Assembly: GCA_903928045.1 (NCBI GenBank)
Contig: CAIYPH010000903.1
Coordinates: 1-11,992, forward strand
Reading direction: 5' to 3'
Source of the DNA: an uncultured Rhodospirillales bacterium
Lineage (GTDB): Bacteria; Pseudomonadota; Alphaproteobacteria; Acetobacterales; Acetobacteraceae
Length of the DNA: 11,992 nt
The translations under genes were made by a program, and so were the position numbers. This document shows, in pieces, positions 4,888-11,992 of the stretch. The notes below the pieces were generated by a model. That model searched no databases. It worked only from the letters and a program-made list of their open reading frames with translations, and was not told the DNA's origin. Within the stretch, counting starts at the first letter, position 1. Each line of letters starts with the position of its first letter.

Positions 4888-5856
4888 CTAGAGGCGGATC
4901 AGCGCCGATCCCCAGGTGAGGCCGCCGCCGAGGGCGACCAGCAGGAGAAGTTGGCCGGGCTTCACGCGGCCATCCTCGATCGCCGCCGCCAGAGCGAGCG
5001 GGATGGAGGCCGCCGAGGTATTGGCGTGGCGGTCGACCGTGACGACGACCTGGTCTTCGCGCAGTCCGAGTTTCTTGCCGATCCCGTCGATGATGCGGCG
5101 GTTGGCTTGGTGCGGGATGAGGTAGTCGATATCGGCGCGGGTGACCTTGTTGGCCGCCAGGGCCTCTTCGATGCACTCGCTCATCCGTGCCACCGCGTGG
5201 CGGAACACCTCGCGGCCGTTCATGACGAGATGGCCCGGCTTGTCGCGCCGTCCGACCGCGCCATCGACATAGAGGATATCGCCGAGCGCGCCGTCGCTGT
5301 GCAAATGGGTGGAGAGCAGGGCGGGGGCGGCGGCGTCGACATCGGCGGCGCGCAGCACCACCGCGCCGGCGCCGTCGCCGAACAGCACGCAGGTGCCGCG
5401 ATCTTCCCAGTTGAGGATGCGCGAATAGACCTCGGCGCCGATCACCAGGGCGGCGCGCACTTGCCCGGTGCGGATCATCGCGTCGGCGACGCCAAGGGCG
5501 TAGACGAAGCCGGCGCAGGCGGCCGATAGGTCGAAAGCGAAGCCACCGGTGCCAAGCGCGGCCTGCACGCGGGTAGCGGTCGCCGGGAAGGCCTGGTCCG
5601 GGGTCGCGGTCGCCAGGATGATCGCGCCGATCTCGGAAGCGGCCATGCCGGCGGCGGCCAGGGCGGCTTCGGCGGCGCGGGTCGCCATGAAGGCGCAGGT
5701 CTCGTGCGGGGCGGCGAGATGGCGCTGGCGGATGCCGGTACGCTCCCTGATCCACTCGTCGGAGGTATCGACGGTCTTGGCGAGTTCGTCGTTGGTGACG
5801 AGGTTGGCCGGCAGATATGTGCCGACTCCAAGCAATTGGGCGCGCAGGGTTGTCAT
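4888..5856 (-). CDS. fabH: Beta-ketoacyl-ACP synthase III
   Basis: This enzyme condenses acetyl-CoA (or a related primer) with malonyl-ACP to start fatty acid synthesis. The 322-residue protein has the catalytic triad in order: Cys114 in SAACAGFVYAL, His249 in IPHQANRR and Asn279 in NTSAAS. The C-terminal GGGLTWG glycine motif is also present. The N terminus has the conserved DTSDEWIRERTGI. I chose the ATG at 5856 because MTTLRAQLLGVG matches the family start and GGGAGAAGG lies upstream. An in-frame ATG at 5898 would add 14 unrelated residues and has no ribosome site. It follows plsX by 51 bases, the usual plsX-fabH order linking fatty acid and phospholipid synthesis. All active-site residues are intact. 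Confidence 0.95.
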   Translation of the reverse strand: MTTLRAQLLGVGTYLPANLVTNDELAKTVDTSDEWIRERTGIRQRHLAAPHETCAFMATRAAEAALAAAGMAASEIGAIILATATPDQAFPATATRVQAALGTGGFAFDLSAACAGFVYALGVADAMIRTGQVRAALVIGAEVYSRILNWEDRGTCVLFGDGAGAVVLRAADVDAAAPALLSTHLHSDGALGDILYVDGAVGRRDKPGHLVMNGREVFRHAVARMSECIEEALAANKVTRADIDYLIPHQANRRIIDGIGKKLGLREDQVVVTVDRHANTSAASIPLALAAAIEDGRVKPGQLLLLVALGGGLTWGSALIRL

Positions 5857-5907
5857 GGCGGCGTTCTTACCTTCTCCCGCCGATGCTGGCGAGAGCATGT
5901 GGCTGCA

Positions 5908-6951
5908 TCACGGCTGTGGGACCGTCATCGATGGCGCCGAGGTGTCGATGCGCGTCAGGCCCTCACGGATCCGGTCATTGAAGCGATGCACCACCATGTC
6001 CATCGCGACGTCGACGGCATGGGCGAAGCCGGTGGCATCGGTGCCGCCATGGGATTTCACCACCACGCCCTTGAGGCCCACCAGCACGGCGCCATTGTAG
6101 CGGCGCGGGTCGAGCCACTCGCGCAGGCGTTCGAGGCCGGGGCGGGCGAGGAGATAGGCGATCTTGGCGGCGATCGAGGCGCTGAAGACCTGGCGCAGCA
6201 TGCCGCCGATCAGCTTCAGAGCGCCTTCGCCGGTTTTCAGCGCGACATTGCCGGTGAAGCCGTCGGTGACGATCACATCGGTGGTACCGGCGGCGATATC
6301 GTGGCCCTCAACGAAGCCGTGGAACTGGCCGGCGACGTGGCTGTTGCGCAGCGTCTCGGCGGCGAGGCGGATGCGGTCGTCACCCTTGAGCTCCTCGGAG
6401 CCGACATTGAGCAGGCCGATGGTGGGTGCGGTCAGGCCGAGCACGGTGCGGGCGAAGACATCGCCCATGATGGCGAATTCGACGAGGTTGCGCGCATCGC
6501 AGGTCACGTTGGCGCCGAGATCGAGCATCACGATGTCGCCGCGCGCGGATGGGCTGATGCCGGCCATCGCCGGGCGATCAATGCCTGGCAGCGTCTTGAT
6601 CACGATTTTCGCGAGGGCCAGCAGGGCGCCGGTGTTGCCGGCCGAAACCACACCCAAGGCACGCTCGCCGGCCACCGCATCAATCGCCAGCCGCATGGAG
6701 CTGTTGCGCATTCGCAGCGCCACGGTGGGTTTGAGGTCGCCGCTGATCTTTTCCGCGGTATGCAGCACGGTGCAGGCCGCCGCCGCGCGCTTGTGGCGCG
6801 CGAGCAGGGGGGCGAGTTCCGCCTCGTCACCGACCAACAGGAACCGCGCCGCGGGGTGCCGCTCGGCACTGAGTTCAAGCCCCGCAACGACGATATCTGG
6901 GGCGGCGTCACCGCCCATCGCGTCGATAGCCAGCGTAAAGGGCTCGCTCAT
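5908..6951 (-). CDS. plsX: Phosphate acyltransferase PlsX
   Basis: PlsX makes acyl-phosphate from acyl-ACP, the donor used by PlsY in the first step of phospholipid synthesis. It is a peripheral membrane protein. The 347-residue length is normal. Conserved family segments are seen in order: IDAMGGD (9-15), SAGNTGALLA (103-112), DLGAN (144-148), VGSEELKGDD (183-192) and TDGFTGN (229-235). The ATG at 6951 starts MSEPFTLAIDAMGGD, the usual short lead before the glycine loop. It lies between rpmF (54 bases upstream) and fabH, and the three are likely co-transcribed, tying lipid synthesis to ribosome production as in many bacteria. Confidence 0.95.
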   Translation of the reverse strand: MSEPFTLAIDAMGGDAAPDIVVAGLELSAERHPAARFLLVGDEAELAPLLARHKRAAAACTVLHTAEKISGDLKPTVALRMRNSSMRLAIDAVAGERALGVVSAGNTGALLALAKIVIKTLPGIDRPAMAGISPSARGDIVMLDLGANVTCDARNLVEFAIMGDVFARTVLGLTAPTIGLLNVGSEELKGDDRIRLAAETLRNSHVAGQFHGFVEGHDIAAGTTDVIVTDGFTGNVALKTGEGALKLIGGMLRQVFSASIAAKIAYLLARPGLERLREWLDPRRYNGAVLVGLKGVVVKSHGGTDATGFAHAVDVAMDMVVHRFNDRIREGLTRIDTSAPSMTVPQP

Positions 6952-6992
6952 GCCAGCACCTCATTCCACCAGGCCATCACCGCGCTGCCCTG

Positions 6993-7007
6993 GACGGCAG
7001 GGCCGTC
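6993..7007 (-). other. Small hairpin overlapping the rpmF stop
   Basis: GACGGC and GCCGTC form a perfect 6-bp stem with a 3-base loop; on the minus strand it begins inside the rpmF stop codon. No T-run follows, so complete termination is unlikely. It could limit read-through into plsX or protect the rpmF message end, a difference in level that would suit an abundant ribosomal protein followed by a low-level enzyme. Confidence 0.3.
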
Positions 7008-7209
7008 AGGCGCGAACTGCACCCTTCAGCGCCTTGCCGGCACCGACGACCTCGCGACCGTCATAGTGGCCGCAATGCGAGCAGACATGGTGCGGGCGCT
7101 TCAGCTCGCCGCAGTTGCTGCAATCGGCATGGGCCGCCGGGGTCAGCGCTTCATGGCTGCGCCGCATGCCGCGCCGCGAAGGCGAGGTCTTTCTCTTGGG
7201 AACGGCCAT
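7006..7209 (-). CDS. rpmF: 50S ribosomal protein L32
   Basis: This 67-residue basic protein begins [19 protein letters not shown], the hallmark N terminus of bacterial L32. Two CxxC pairs (Cys30/33 and Cys43/46) form the zinc-ribbon version of the protein, so this is the zinc-binding paralogue type. L32 is part of the large ribosomal subunit near the peptidyl transferase region. The ATG is preceded by GGAGAG about ten bases upstream. It sits between a YceD-like gene and plsX, the standard order in proteobacteria. A 169-base gap upstream has room for its own promoter. Confidence 0.97.
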   Translation of the reverse strand: MAVPKRKTSPSRRGMRRSHEALTPAAHADCSNCGELKRPHHVCSHCGHYDGREVVGAGKALKGAVRA

Positions 7210-7314
7210 GGTGTCTCATCTCTCCGATAGGGCGATCCTCGATGATGGCGGCCCCGGTGGGTCAACCGGTTAGCGACGTGAGGATCACGAACAAGCAGTA
7301 GTGCAAGGAGGCGG

Positions 7315-7343
7315 CGTCTAGCAGAGGGGATGCGGGGCTGCAA
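7315..7343 (-). promoter_or_regulatory. Candidate promoter for rpmF-plsX-fabH
   Basis: On the minus strand, TTGCAG (complement of 7338-7343) and TAGACG (complement of 7315-7320) are separated by 17 bases. This resembles the TTG-rich -35 and weak TA-start -10 of alphaproteobacterial promoters, and leaves a leader of about 100 bases before rpmF. Each hexamer matches the sigma-70 consensus at only about half its positions. Confidence 0.35.
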
Positions 7344-7378
7344 GCGTCACCATATCGACGGCGCATGCATGGCTGGGT

Positions 7379-7873
7379 TCATTCCCCGCGGCGCAGCTTC
7401 AGGAGTGCCGCGAAGGGCGACACCTCGGCGGCGGCGCCGTCATCGGGCAGCACGGCATCGTCCTTGCGGGGATAGGGGTCGAGATCGAGCGCGAGTTGCT
7501 CGACGGCGGCCTCGCCGAGGTCGACCGTGGTGCCCTGATAGGGGATTTCGTCTTCCGACTCCGGGTCCGGATCGGGGTTTTCGGTGCCGGCGGGGACGAA
7601 GCGGACACGGAATTCCTCGCGCTGTGTCATCTCGAACTCGTCGAGGCTCACGACGCATTCCCGCACCAGGCGGGCCGAGAAATTGGCGATCGCGGCGACG
7701 ATCCCGCCGGGCTCGGGATGCAGCCGGAAGCGGGCGGTGAAGCTTTTCACCGCCGGCACGCCAAGCCGCGTGGCGATGGCGGCGCACTCGGCAGGGCTCG
7801 CGGAGAGATCGACCGTGAGGCCGCCGGTCGGCAGCGCGTCGATGCGCTGCGGGCGGGGGAGTTCGTGGATCAT
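7379..7873 (-). CDS. YceD/DUF177 family protein
   Basis: This 164-residue protein belongs to the DUF177 (YceD) family, which is almost always encoded directly upstream of rpmF, as here. E. coli YceD is linked to 23S rRNA accumulation; the exact mechanism is unclear. Visible family features are the middle segment VRECVVSLDEF (about 70-80), followed by an acidic stretch with PDPDPESEDEI and the conserved VDLGEAAVEQLALDLDPYPRK. Alphaproteobacterial members lack the zinc-like cysteines of some others, and only two cysteines are present here. The start overlaps the stop of the chaperone gene (ATGA), so the two are coupled. The assignment rests on this sequence pattern and on position. Confidence 0.88.
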   Translation of the reverse strand: MIHELPRPQRIDALPTGGLTVDLSASPAECAAIATRLGVPAVKSFTARFRLHPEPGGIVAAIANFSARLVRECVVSLDEFEMTQREEFRVRFVPAGTENPDPDPESEDEIPYQGTTVDLGEAAVEQLALDLDPYPRKDDAVLPDDGAAAEVSPFAALLKLRRGE

Positions 7874-8406
7874 GGGACCGGATCGGGAAAGGTGATGATG
7901 CCCTTGGCGAGGGGCGCGATGTCCTGCGTCTCCAGCGCGGCGGCGCAGCGGCGGACGATGGCGGCGAGGCGGGCCGGCGCGTCGGAGGCGGCGGGAGGCG
8001 TTCCACGCCAGACATTGCGGAGGAGGACCTCGACCAGGGCGGTGTCATCCGCGGCATCCAGCGCCGGCTTGTAGGCCGCCGCGCGGCCGTGGAAGGCCTC
8101 CCACATCGCGCGATTGCGGCGGCTGACGCTGAGATCCCCCACGCCCATCTCGCGCAGGTTGACGTCCATGTCGGCGAACATGGCGTCGAACACGCCCTGT
8201 GCGAGGTCCGGCCCCGGCTTGGGGCACATGGTGAGCCGGCGGACGACGAGGTAGACGTGCAGGCTGACGAGATCGAACCGGCCGTCGAGCGTGTCGGGGA
8301 CGCCGAGTGCGGCATAGAAGCACTCGGCCCGCGCCGCCGCGACGGCGGCGCCGTAGAGCAGATAGGCCGGTCGCTCGAGACGATTGCGGCGGAGATAACC
8401 CAGCAA
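7870..8406 (-). CDS. Ubiquinol-cytochrome c chaperone family protein (CBP3/UQCC1-like)
   Basis: This 178-residue protein resembles the bacterial version of mitochondrial Cbp3/UQCC1, which helps cytochrome b synthesis and assembly into the bc1 complex. The conserved block GVPDTLDGRFDLVSLHVYL (35-53) and the later DMDVNLREMGVGDLSV (79-94) are the recognisable family signatures. No membrane segment or signal peptide is seen, so it should be cytoplasmic or membrane-peripheral. The start is TTG at 8406: no in-frame ATG or GTG exists before the upstream stop at 8428-8430, and AGGA lies about ten bases upstream. It is the first gene of the minus-strand unit leading to the YceD gene. It indicates a bc1-based respiratory chain in the host. 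Confidence 0.9.
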   Translation of the reverse strand: MLGYLRRNRLERPAYLLYGAAVAAARAECFYAALGVPDTLDGRFDLVSLHVYLVVRRLTMCPKPGPDLAQGVFDAMFADMDVNLREMGVGDLSVSRRNRAMWEAFHGRAAAYKPALDAADDTALVEVLLRNVWRGTPPAASDAPARLAAIVRRCAAALETQDIAPLAKGIITFPDPVP

Positions 8407-8542
8407 GATGCGTGCGTCCTGTATTTGTCACCCCGGCGGGCGGGAAAGCTTGGCGATAGGGCTAAGATAGGCGTATGCGGGTCCGATTGACAGGGACAGC
8501 GCGGCGTGAGACGCCAAGCGCCTGTCCGGAGGATTGCGGCAC
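8407..8542. other. Divergent promoter region between the chaperone gene and bamE
   Basis: This 136-base segment must hold promoters for both directions. On plus, a perfect TTGACA lies at 8487-8492 but no good -10 box follows at the right distance. An alternative pair is TTGGCG (8450-8455) and TATGCG (8474-8479) with an 18-base spacer. On minus I see no clear pair. Two GATAGG copies (8455-8460, 8466-8471) are present. GGAGG at 8528-8532 is the ribosome site for bamE. Confidence 0.3.
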
Positions 8543-9049
8543 TTGCGTCTGATCACCCCTTTTGCCCGGCGGTTCGCCGGGATCACTCTGGCGAGCCTGC
8601 TGGCCGGATGCAGCTTGCCGCAGTTCATGTCCTATCCGCCGCAGGTCCGCGGCAACCGGATCGACAAGGAGCGCATAGCGGAGATCACGCCGGGGGTGTC
8701 GACTCGCGGGGACGTGACGGCACTGTTCGGCTCCCCGACGCTAAAGGCGACGTTCAACGAGAACACCTGGGTGTATGTCAGCGAAGTGACCCGGCCGCGG
8801 ATCGGCGGGACACAGGGGGTTCTGGAGCAGCAGGTCGTCAATGTGACCTTCGATGCCAAGGGCCTGGTCAGCGCGATCGACGTCAAGACCGAGACGGATT
8901 CGCGCGATGTCAGCGTGGTCAGCCGCGCGACGCCGGCGCCGGGCACCGAGACGACGTTCTTCCAGCAGCTGTTCGGCAATATCGGCCGCTACGGCCCCTC
9001 GTTTGGCGCCGGGGGCGCCGGCACCGGCACCAGCAGCGGGAACTACTGA
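8543..9049 (+). CDS. bamE: Outer membrane protein assembly factor BamE (SmpA/OmlA lipoprotein)
   Basis: This is a small lipoprotein of the BAM complex that inserts beta-barrel proteins into the outer membrane. The signal peptide is short with Arg residues, then a hydrophobic stretch ending in the lipobox LAGC, which puts the lipidated Cys at about residue 23. The SmpA/OmlA domain follows: GNRIDKERIAEITPGVSTRG, then DVTALFGSPT, ENTWVYVSE and VTFDAKGLVSAIDVK. A Gly/Ser-rich tail ends the 168-residue protein. I place the start at TTG 8543 because GGAGG (8528-8532) is ten bases upstream. TTG 8534 in the same frame is only one base from it. Its end is nine bases from the convergent thiL stop, with no terminator between. 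Confidence 0.9.
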   Translation: MRLITPFARRFAGITLASLLAGCSLPQFMSYPPQVRGNRIDKERIAEITPGVSTRGDVTALFGSPTLKATFNENTWVYVSEVTRPRIGGTQGVLEQQVVNVTFDAKGLVSAIDVKTETDSRDVSVVSRATPAPGTETTFFQQLFGNIGRYGPSFGAGGAGTGTSSGNY

Positions 9050-9058
9050 GCCGCGCCC

Positions 9059-10030
9059 TCAGGCGAAATGGCTCCAGCCGCCGCGTTGCAGCGACAGGGG
9101 CGCGCCGTCGGGGCCGGTCACCGTCACGATCGGGTCGCCGGTCAGAAATGCGCCGATGCGGGTGACCTTCACGCCGCCGGCGGCGGCGGTGAGCGCCGCT
9201 TCGGCCTCCGGAGGGACGGCGAGCAGCAGTTCGTAGTCATCGCCGCCGGTGAGGCATAATTCCAGAAGGTTGGCGGCGGCCGCGGGCTCGGAGAGGGGAA
9301 CGCGGGCCGACTCGATTCGGGCGGCGAGCCCGGAGGCGCGGCAGATATGGCCGAGGTCCTGCACCAGCCCATCCGAGATATCCATCGCCGCGTGGGCAAT
9401 GCCAGCGAGCCGGGTGCCGATGGCAAGGCGCGGGCGCGGCAGGCGGTAGCGGCCGGCGAGGTAGCCCTCGGGGTCGGCCAGCTTGCCCTGCGCTGCCAGC
9501 AGCCCGAGCGCGCCGTCACCGATGGTGCCAGTGACCCAGATCCCATCGCCGGGCCGGGCGCCGTTGCGCCGCAGCGCGGAGCCGGGGGCGACGGTGCCGA
9601 TGATCGTCAGCGACAGGCTAACCGGGCCGGGGGTCGAGGTGGTGTCGCCGCCCAGCAGGGGAATGGCGAATTCGGCCTGGTCGGCGGCGAGCCCGGCGGC
9701 GAAGGACGCGAACCAGGCATCCGGCGTGCCGCGCGGGACCGAGACGGTGAGGAGGTAGCCGAGCGGGGTGGCGCCCATCGCCGCGAGGTCGGAGAGGTTG
9801 GTGCGCAGCAGCTTGCGCGCCACGAGGTCCGGCGGGTCATCGGGCAGGAAGTGGACACCCTCGACCATGGCGTCAGCGGAAATCACCAGTTCGCGGCCGG
9901 GAGGCGGGGTGAAGACGGCGGCGTCATCCGACAAGTCGAGCGCGCCGGCGCCGGCGAGCGGGCGGAAATGCCTGATAATCCGAGCGAATTCCTCCGGCAG
10001 GGCGCCGGATGCCGGCCGCTCCGCGCTCAC
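9059..10030 (-). CDS. thiL: Thiamine-monophosphate kinase
   Basis: ThiL phosphorylates thiamine monophosphate with ATP to give thiamine diphosphate, the active cofactor. The 323-residue protein shows the family motifs in order: SDDAAVF (34-40) for metal/ATP binding, VEGVHF (56-61), DLAAMGATP (81-89), GGDTTSTPG (127-135), TGTIGDGALGL (167-177), MDISDGLVQDL (216-226) and LTGGDDYELLL (260-270). The start is GTG at 10030, overlapping the nusB stop as GTGA. The nusB-thiL order after ribH is common in proteobacteria. All key acidic residues are present. Confidence 0.95.
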   Translation of the reverse strand: MSAERPASGALPEEFARIIRHFRPLAGAGALDLSDDAAVFTPPPGRELVISADAMVEGVHFLPDDPPDLVARKLLRTNLSDLAAMGATPLGYLLTVSVPRGTPDAWFASFAAGLAADQAEFAIPLLGGDTTSTPGPVSLSLTIIGTVAPGSALRRNGARPGDGIWVTGTIGDGALGLLAAQGKLADPEGYLAGRYRLPRPRLAIGTRLAGIAHAAMDISDGLVQDLGHICRASGLAARIESARVPLSEPAAAANLLELCLTGGDDYELLLAVPPEAEAALTAAAGGVKVTRIGAFLTGDPIVTVTGPDGAPLSLQRGGWSHFA

Positions 10031-10530
10031 GGCGCCGCCGTATCTCCGAACTCGGCGGGGCGGAGGATGTGGGCGATGCGGTCGAGCACGCCATTGGCGA
10101 GCTTGGGGGCATCGCCATCGAAGAACCCGTGCGCGACGTCGAGATACTCGTTGATCACCACGCGGGTCGGCGGGCCGTCCTTCATCCCCAGTTCGGCACT
10201 GCCGGCACGGAGCAAGGCGCGCAGCACGGGGTCGAGCCGGTCGAGCGGCCAGTCCTCGGGGAGCGCTTCGGAGATCATCCGGTCGATGTTCTCCTGCTCG
10301 GCGGTGGCGGTGCGGACGATGGTGGTGAACAGCGGCACATGGGCATCGGGCACGCGGCCATCCTCGAACCCGTCGCCAGCGAGGGCGCCGAGGCGGTGGC
10401 GGATGAACTCGTCAATCACCGTCTCCGGAGAAACGCCGCTCTGCTCGGCCTGGAACAGCGCCTGCACGGCGCCCACCCGGCTCGCCGTGCGCGGGCGGCT
10501 GGTGGGAGGCGTTCGCGGTTTGGCGGCCAT
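10027..10530 (-). CDS. nusB: Transcription antitermination factor NusB
   Basis: NusB binds boxA RNA with ribosomal protein S10 (NusE) and prevents early termination in rRNA operons. The 167-residue protein has the basic N-terminal patch with RPRTASRVGAVQALFQAE and the all-helical body. The C-terminal signature LRAGSAEL (about 122-129) and the segment RVVINEYLDVAHGFFDGDAPK (about 136-156) also match, the latter with the conserved VINEY(L/V)-hxhA pattern. The ATG at 10530 is used because it overlaps the ribH stop (TGATG) and starts MAAKPRT. The frame is open further upstream, but only inside ribH and with no homology. It is flanked by ribH and thiL in the usual order. Confidence 0.94.
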   Translation of the reverse strand: MAAKPRTPPTSRPRTASRVGAVQALFQAEQSGVSPETVIDEFIRHRLGALAGDGFEDGRVPDAHVPLFTTIVRTATAEQENIDRMISEALPEDWPLDRLDPVLRALLRAGSAELGMKDGPPTRVVINEYLDVAHGFFDGDAPKLANGVLDRIAHILRPAEFGDTAAP

Positions 10531-11015
10531 CAGACGGACCCGAGATATCGGGCGGCGCGCAGTTGTATCAGCGCCGCGGCGGCGGCTTCGGCACCCTTGT
10601 TGTGGCCATCCTGGCGCGAGCGTTCGATCGCCTGGTCGGCGGTGGCCACCGTCAGCAGCCCATTGCCGAGGCACAGCGCATGGTCGAGCCCGACGCGGGT
10701 GAGCCCCTGCATCGCCTCACGGCAGACATGGTCATAATGGTCGGTCTCGCCCTTCACCACGCAGCCGAGCGCCACGAAGGCATCGTAGCGACGCCGCGTG
10801 CCGCGTACGGCGAAGAGGATGGCGGAGGCGAGCTCCAGCGCGCCGGCGACGTCGAGCACCTCGACCGTCGCGCCGACCTCGCCGAGAATGCGCAGCGCGC
10901 CATCGCGCAGCCCGTCGACGATGTCCGTGTAATAGGGCGCACGGACGACGAGCACCGTGGGAGCCGGGCCCTGCAGTTCGGGAGCCTTGGGCAGCGGGGC
11001 GTCAGCGGTGCTCAC
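10530..11015 (-). CDS. ribH: 6,7-dimethyl-8-ribityllumazine synthase
   Basis: RibH condenses the ribitylamino-pyrimidine with 3,4-dihydroxy-2-butanone 4-phosphate, the product of the upstream RibB, in the next-to-last step of riboflavin synthesis. The 161-residue protein has the family segments in order: DVAGALELASA (55-65), LGCVVKGETDHYDHVC (83-98) with the catalytic His93, and a C-terminal QAIERS...NKGAEAA. The segment usually written PVxFGVLT reads LCLGNGLLTV here, a modest departure. The start is GTG at 11015, overlapping the ribB stop by four bases, with a strong GGAGG seven bases upstream. The frame is open much further upstream, but only as a shadow of ribB. Confidence 0.94.
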   Translation of the reverse strand: MSTADAPLPKAPELQGPAPTVLVVRAPYYTDIVDGLRDGALRILGEVGATVEVLDVAGALELASAILFAVRGTRRRYDAFVALGCVVKGETDHYDHVCREAMQGLTRVGLDHALCLGNGLLTVATADQAIERSRQDGHNKGAEAAAAALIQLRAARYLGSV

Positions 11016-11992
11016 CGGGAAACCTCCGGGGCGATGGGTCGGCGTTCGATCACCTTCAGGCCGTAGCCCTCCAGGCCGATGATGTGCTGGTGGGTGTTGG
11101 ACAGCAGCACCATCTCGCGCACCCCGAGTTCGAGCAGGATTTGCGCGCCGATGCCGTAGTCCCGCAGTTCGGTGCGTGGGCGCTCGGCGCCGGTCAGCTT
11201 GCGGACGCGCTCCGAGATGGTCTCGGCGCGCATTTCGCGCAGCAGGACGACGGCCCCCCTGCCCTCCTCGGCGATCATCGCCATGGCGTGGTTGAGGCTG
11301 TCGCGGGTGACATCGCCCAGCAGGTCGTTCAGCAGATCGACGCCGTGCATGCGCACCATCACCGGGCCGGGGGCCGAGAGGTCGCCCTTCACCAGCACGA
11401 GATGCTCGGCGTATTCGACGGTATTGGCGAACACCACCAGCTTCCACTCGCCGCCGACGGCGTGGTTGATCTTGCCCTCCTGCACCCGCTTCACCAGCCG
11501 CTCGGTGCGGCGGCGATGGCCGATGAGGTCGGCGATGGTGCCGAGCTTGAGGTTGTGGTGCTGGGCGAAGGCCACGAGGTCCGGCAGGCGGGCCATGGTG
11601 CCGTCGTCGTTCATGATCTCGCAGATCACGCCGGCGGGGACGAGCCCGGCGAGGCGGGCGATATCCACCGCGGCCTCGGTATGGCCAGCGCGGATCAGCG
11701 TGCCGCCCTCGCGGGCCATCAGCGGGAAGACGTGACCGGGGGTGACGATTTCGTCGCGGCTGCTTTCCGGGTTGATCGCCACCGCGATGGTGTGGGCGCG
11801 ATCATGCGCGGAAATCCCGGTGGTGACGCCGTCGCGCGCCTCGATGGAGACGGTGAAGGCGGTCTGGTGACGGGTGCCGTTGGACTGGCTCATCAGCGGC
11901 AGGCCGAGCTGCTCGACGCGCTGGCGGGTCATGGCCAGGCAGATCAGGCCGCGGGCGTGGCGGGCCATGAAGTTGACCTGCTCCGGCGTGGC
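11012..11992 (-). CDS. ribB: 3,4-dihydroxy-2-butanone 4-phosphate synthase fused to a degenerate GTP cyclohydrolase II-like domain (RibBX type), 5' end outside window
   Basis: The first part forms 3,4-dihydroxy-2-butanone 4-phosphate from ribulose 5-phosphate. RibB motifs seen are [21 protein letters not shown] [22 protein letters not shown] and [15 protein letters not shown]. The frame stays open to the right edge, so roughly the first 60 residues, including the DDExRENEG metal/active segment, are missing. The second part resembles GTP cyclohydrolase II, with [12 protein letters not shown] and a late [20 protein letters not shown]. However, it lacks the three zinc-binding cysteines: the place of HSECLTGD...CDC reads [12 protein letters not shown]. 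This fits the RibBX variant known from proteobacteria, in which a separate RibA does the GTP step. It is the first visible gene of the ribB-ribH-nusB-thiL unit. Confidence 0.93.
   Translation of the reverse strand, partial: ATPEQVNFMARHARGLICLAMTRQRVEQLGLPLMSQSNGTRHQTAFTVSIEARDGVTTGISAHDRAHTIAVAINPESSRDEIVTPGHVFPLMAREGGTLIRAGHTEAAVDIARLAGLVPAGVICEIMNDDGTMARLPDLVAFAQHHNLKLGTIADLIGHRRRTERLVKRVQEGKINHAVGGEWKLVVFANTVEYAEHLVLVKGDLSAPGPVMVRMHGVDLLNDLLGDVTRDSLNHAMAMIAEEGRGAVVLLREMRAETISERVRKLTGAERPRTELRDYGIGAQILLELGVREMVLLSNTHQHIIGLEGYGLKVIERRPIAPEVSR

Noticed and set aside
4387..5529. 380-codon plus-strand open frame across ihfA and fabH
   Set aside because: It is antisense to clearly conserved genes and crosses the ihfA promoter; long shadow frames are expected at this GC content.
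5857..5898. Longer fabH start adding 14 residues
   Set aside because: There is no ribosome site before it and no family resemblance; the ATG at 5856 matches the conserved N terminus.
5704..7230. 508-codon plus-strand open frame across fabH, plsX and rpmF
   Set aside because: It is entirely antisense to well-identified genes, and its composition (Ala, Gly, Asp, His) is that of a shadow frame.
10531..10674. N-terminal extension of nusB inside ribH
   Set aside because: The extra 48 residues overlap ribH in another frame and do not resemble NusB; the start at 10530 forms the usual stop-start overlap.
9347..10702. 451-codon plus-strand open frame across thiL, nusB and ribH
   Set aside because: It is antisense to three conserved genes, with no domain and no start signal.
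11016..11447. N-terminal extension of ribH inside ribB
   Set aside because: The residues are a frame shadow of ribB. The GTG at 11015 has a strong GGAGG and matches the normal RibH length.

Overview
The window is a GC-rich stretch of an alphaproteobacterial chromosome, most likely from the Acetobacteraceae/Rhodospirillales. I infer this from the gene order rpmF-plsX-fabH-ihfA-merR, the ubiquinol-cytochrome c chaperone next to a YceD-type gene, and a RibB fused to a degenerate GTP cyclohydrolase II-like domain. It has two parts joined at a tRNA-Pro gene.

Positions 1 to about 3655 are the end of an integrated mobile element. It carries the 3' part of a Toprim (primase-type) gene, a translationally coupled DUF927 helicase-like ATPase gene, a 512-base noncoding segment, and a small helix-turn-helix gene read towards the tRNA. 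The noncoding segment is the most striking thing here. It holds twelve exact copies of the octamer GGCCCCGG (counting both orientations), many in 9-bp phase. They form perfect inverted repeats around AT-rich islands, one of which carries a perfect IHF consensus site. With a primase and a helicase just upstream, this looks like the element's own replication origin or a regulator-binding array; that is inference. Between the helix-turn-helix gene and the tRNA lie three copies of GTTGGTATCC (two of them part of a 17-bp direct repeat) and two more perfect IHF consensus sites, the last one 4 bases from the tRNA 3' end. This resembles a lambda-type attachment-site arm. No integrase gene is visible at this end.

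Positions 3656-11992 are the host backbone. tRNA-Pro(GGG) is on the minus strand, followed upstream by a MerR-family regulator and ihfA (4-base overlap). The ihfA promoter appears to start transcription exactly at the ATG (leaderless), with a perfect IHF consensus just upstream of it, suggesting autoregulation. Further along the minus strand are fabH, plsX and rpmF (fatty acid and phospholipid initiation together with ribosomal protein L32), then a YceD-like gene and a cytochrome bc1 assembly chaperone gene. The lipoprotein gene bamE is divergent from the chaperone gene on the plus strand; both appear to start with TTG. The last block, all on the minus strand with 1- to 4-base overlaps, is ribB(X)-ribH-nusB-thiL: riboflavin synthesis, transcription antitermination and thiamine phosphate kinase. 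The ribB(X) gene runs off the right edge.
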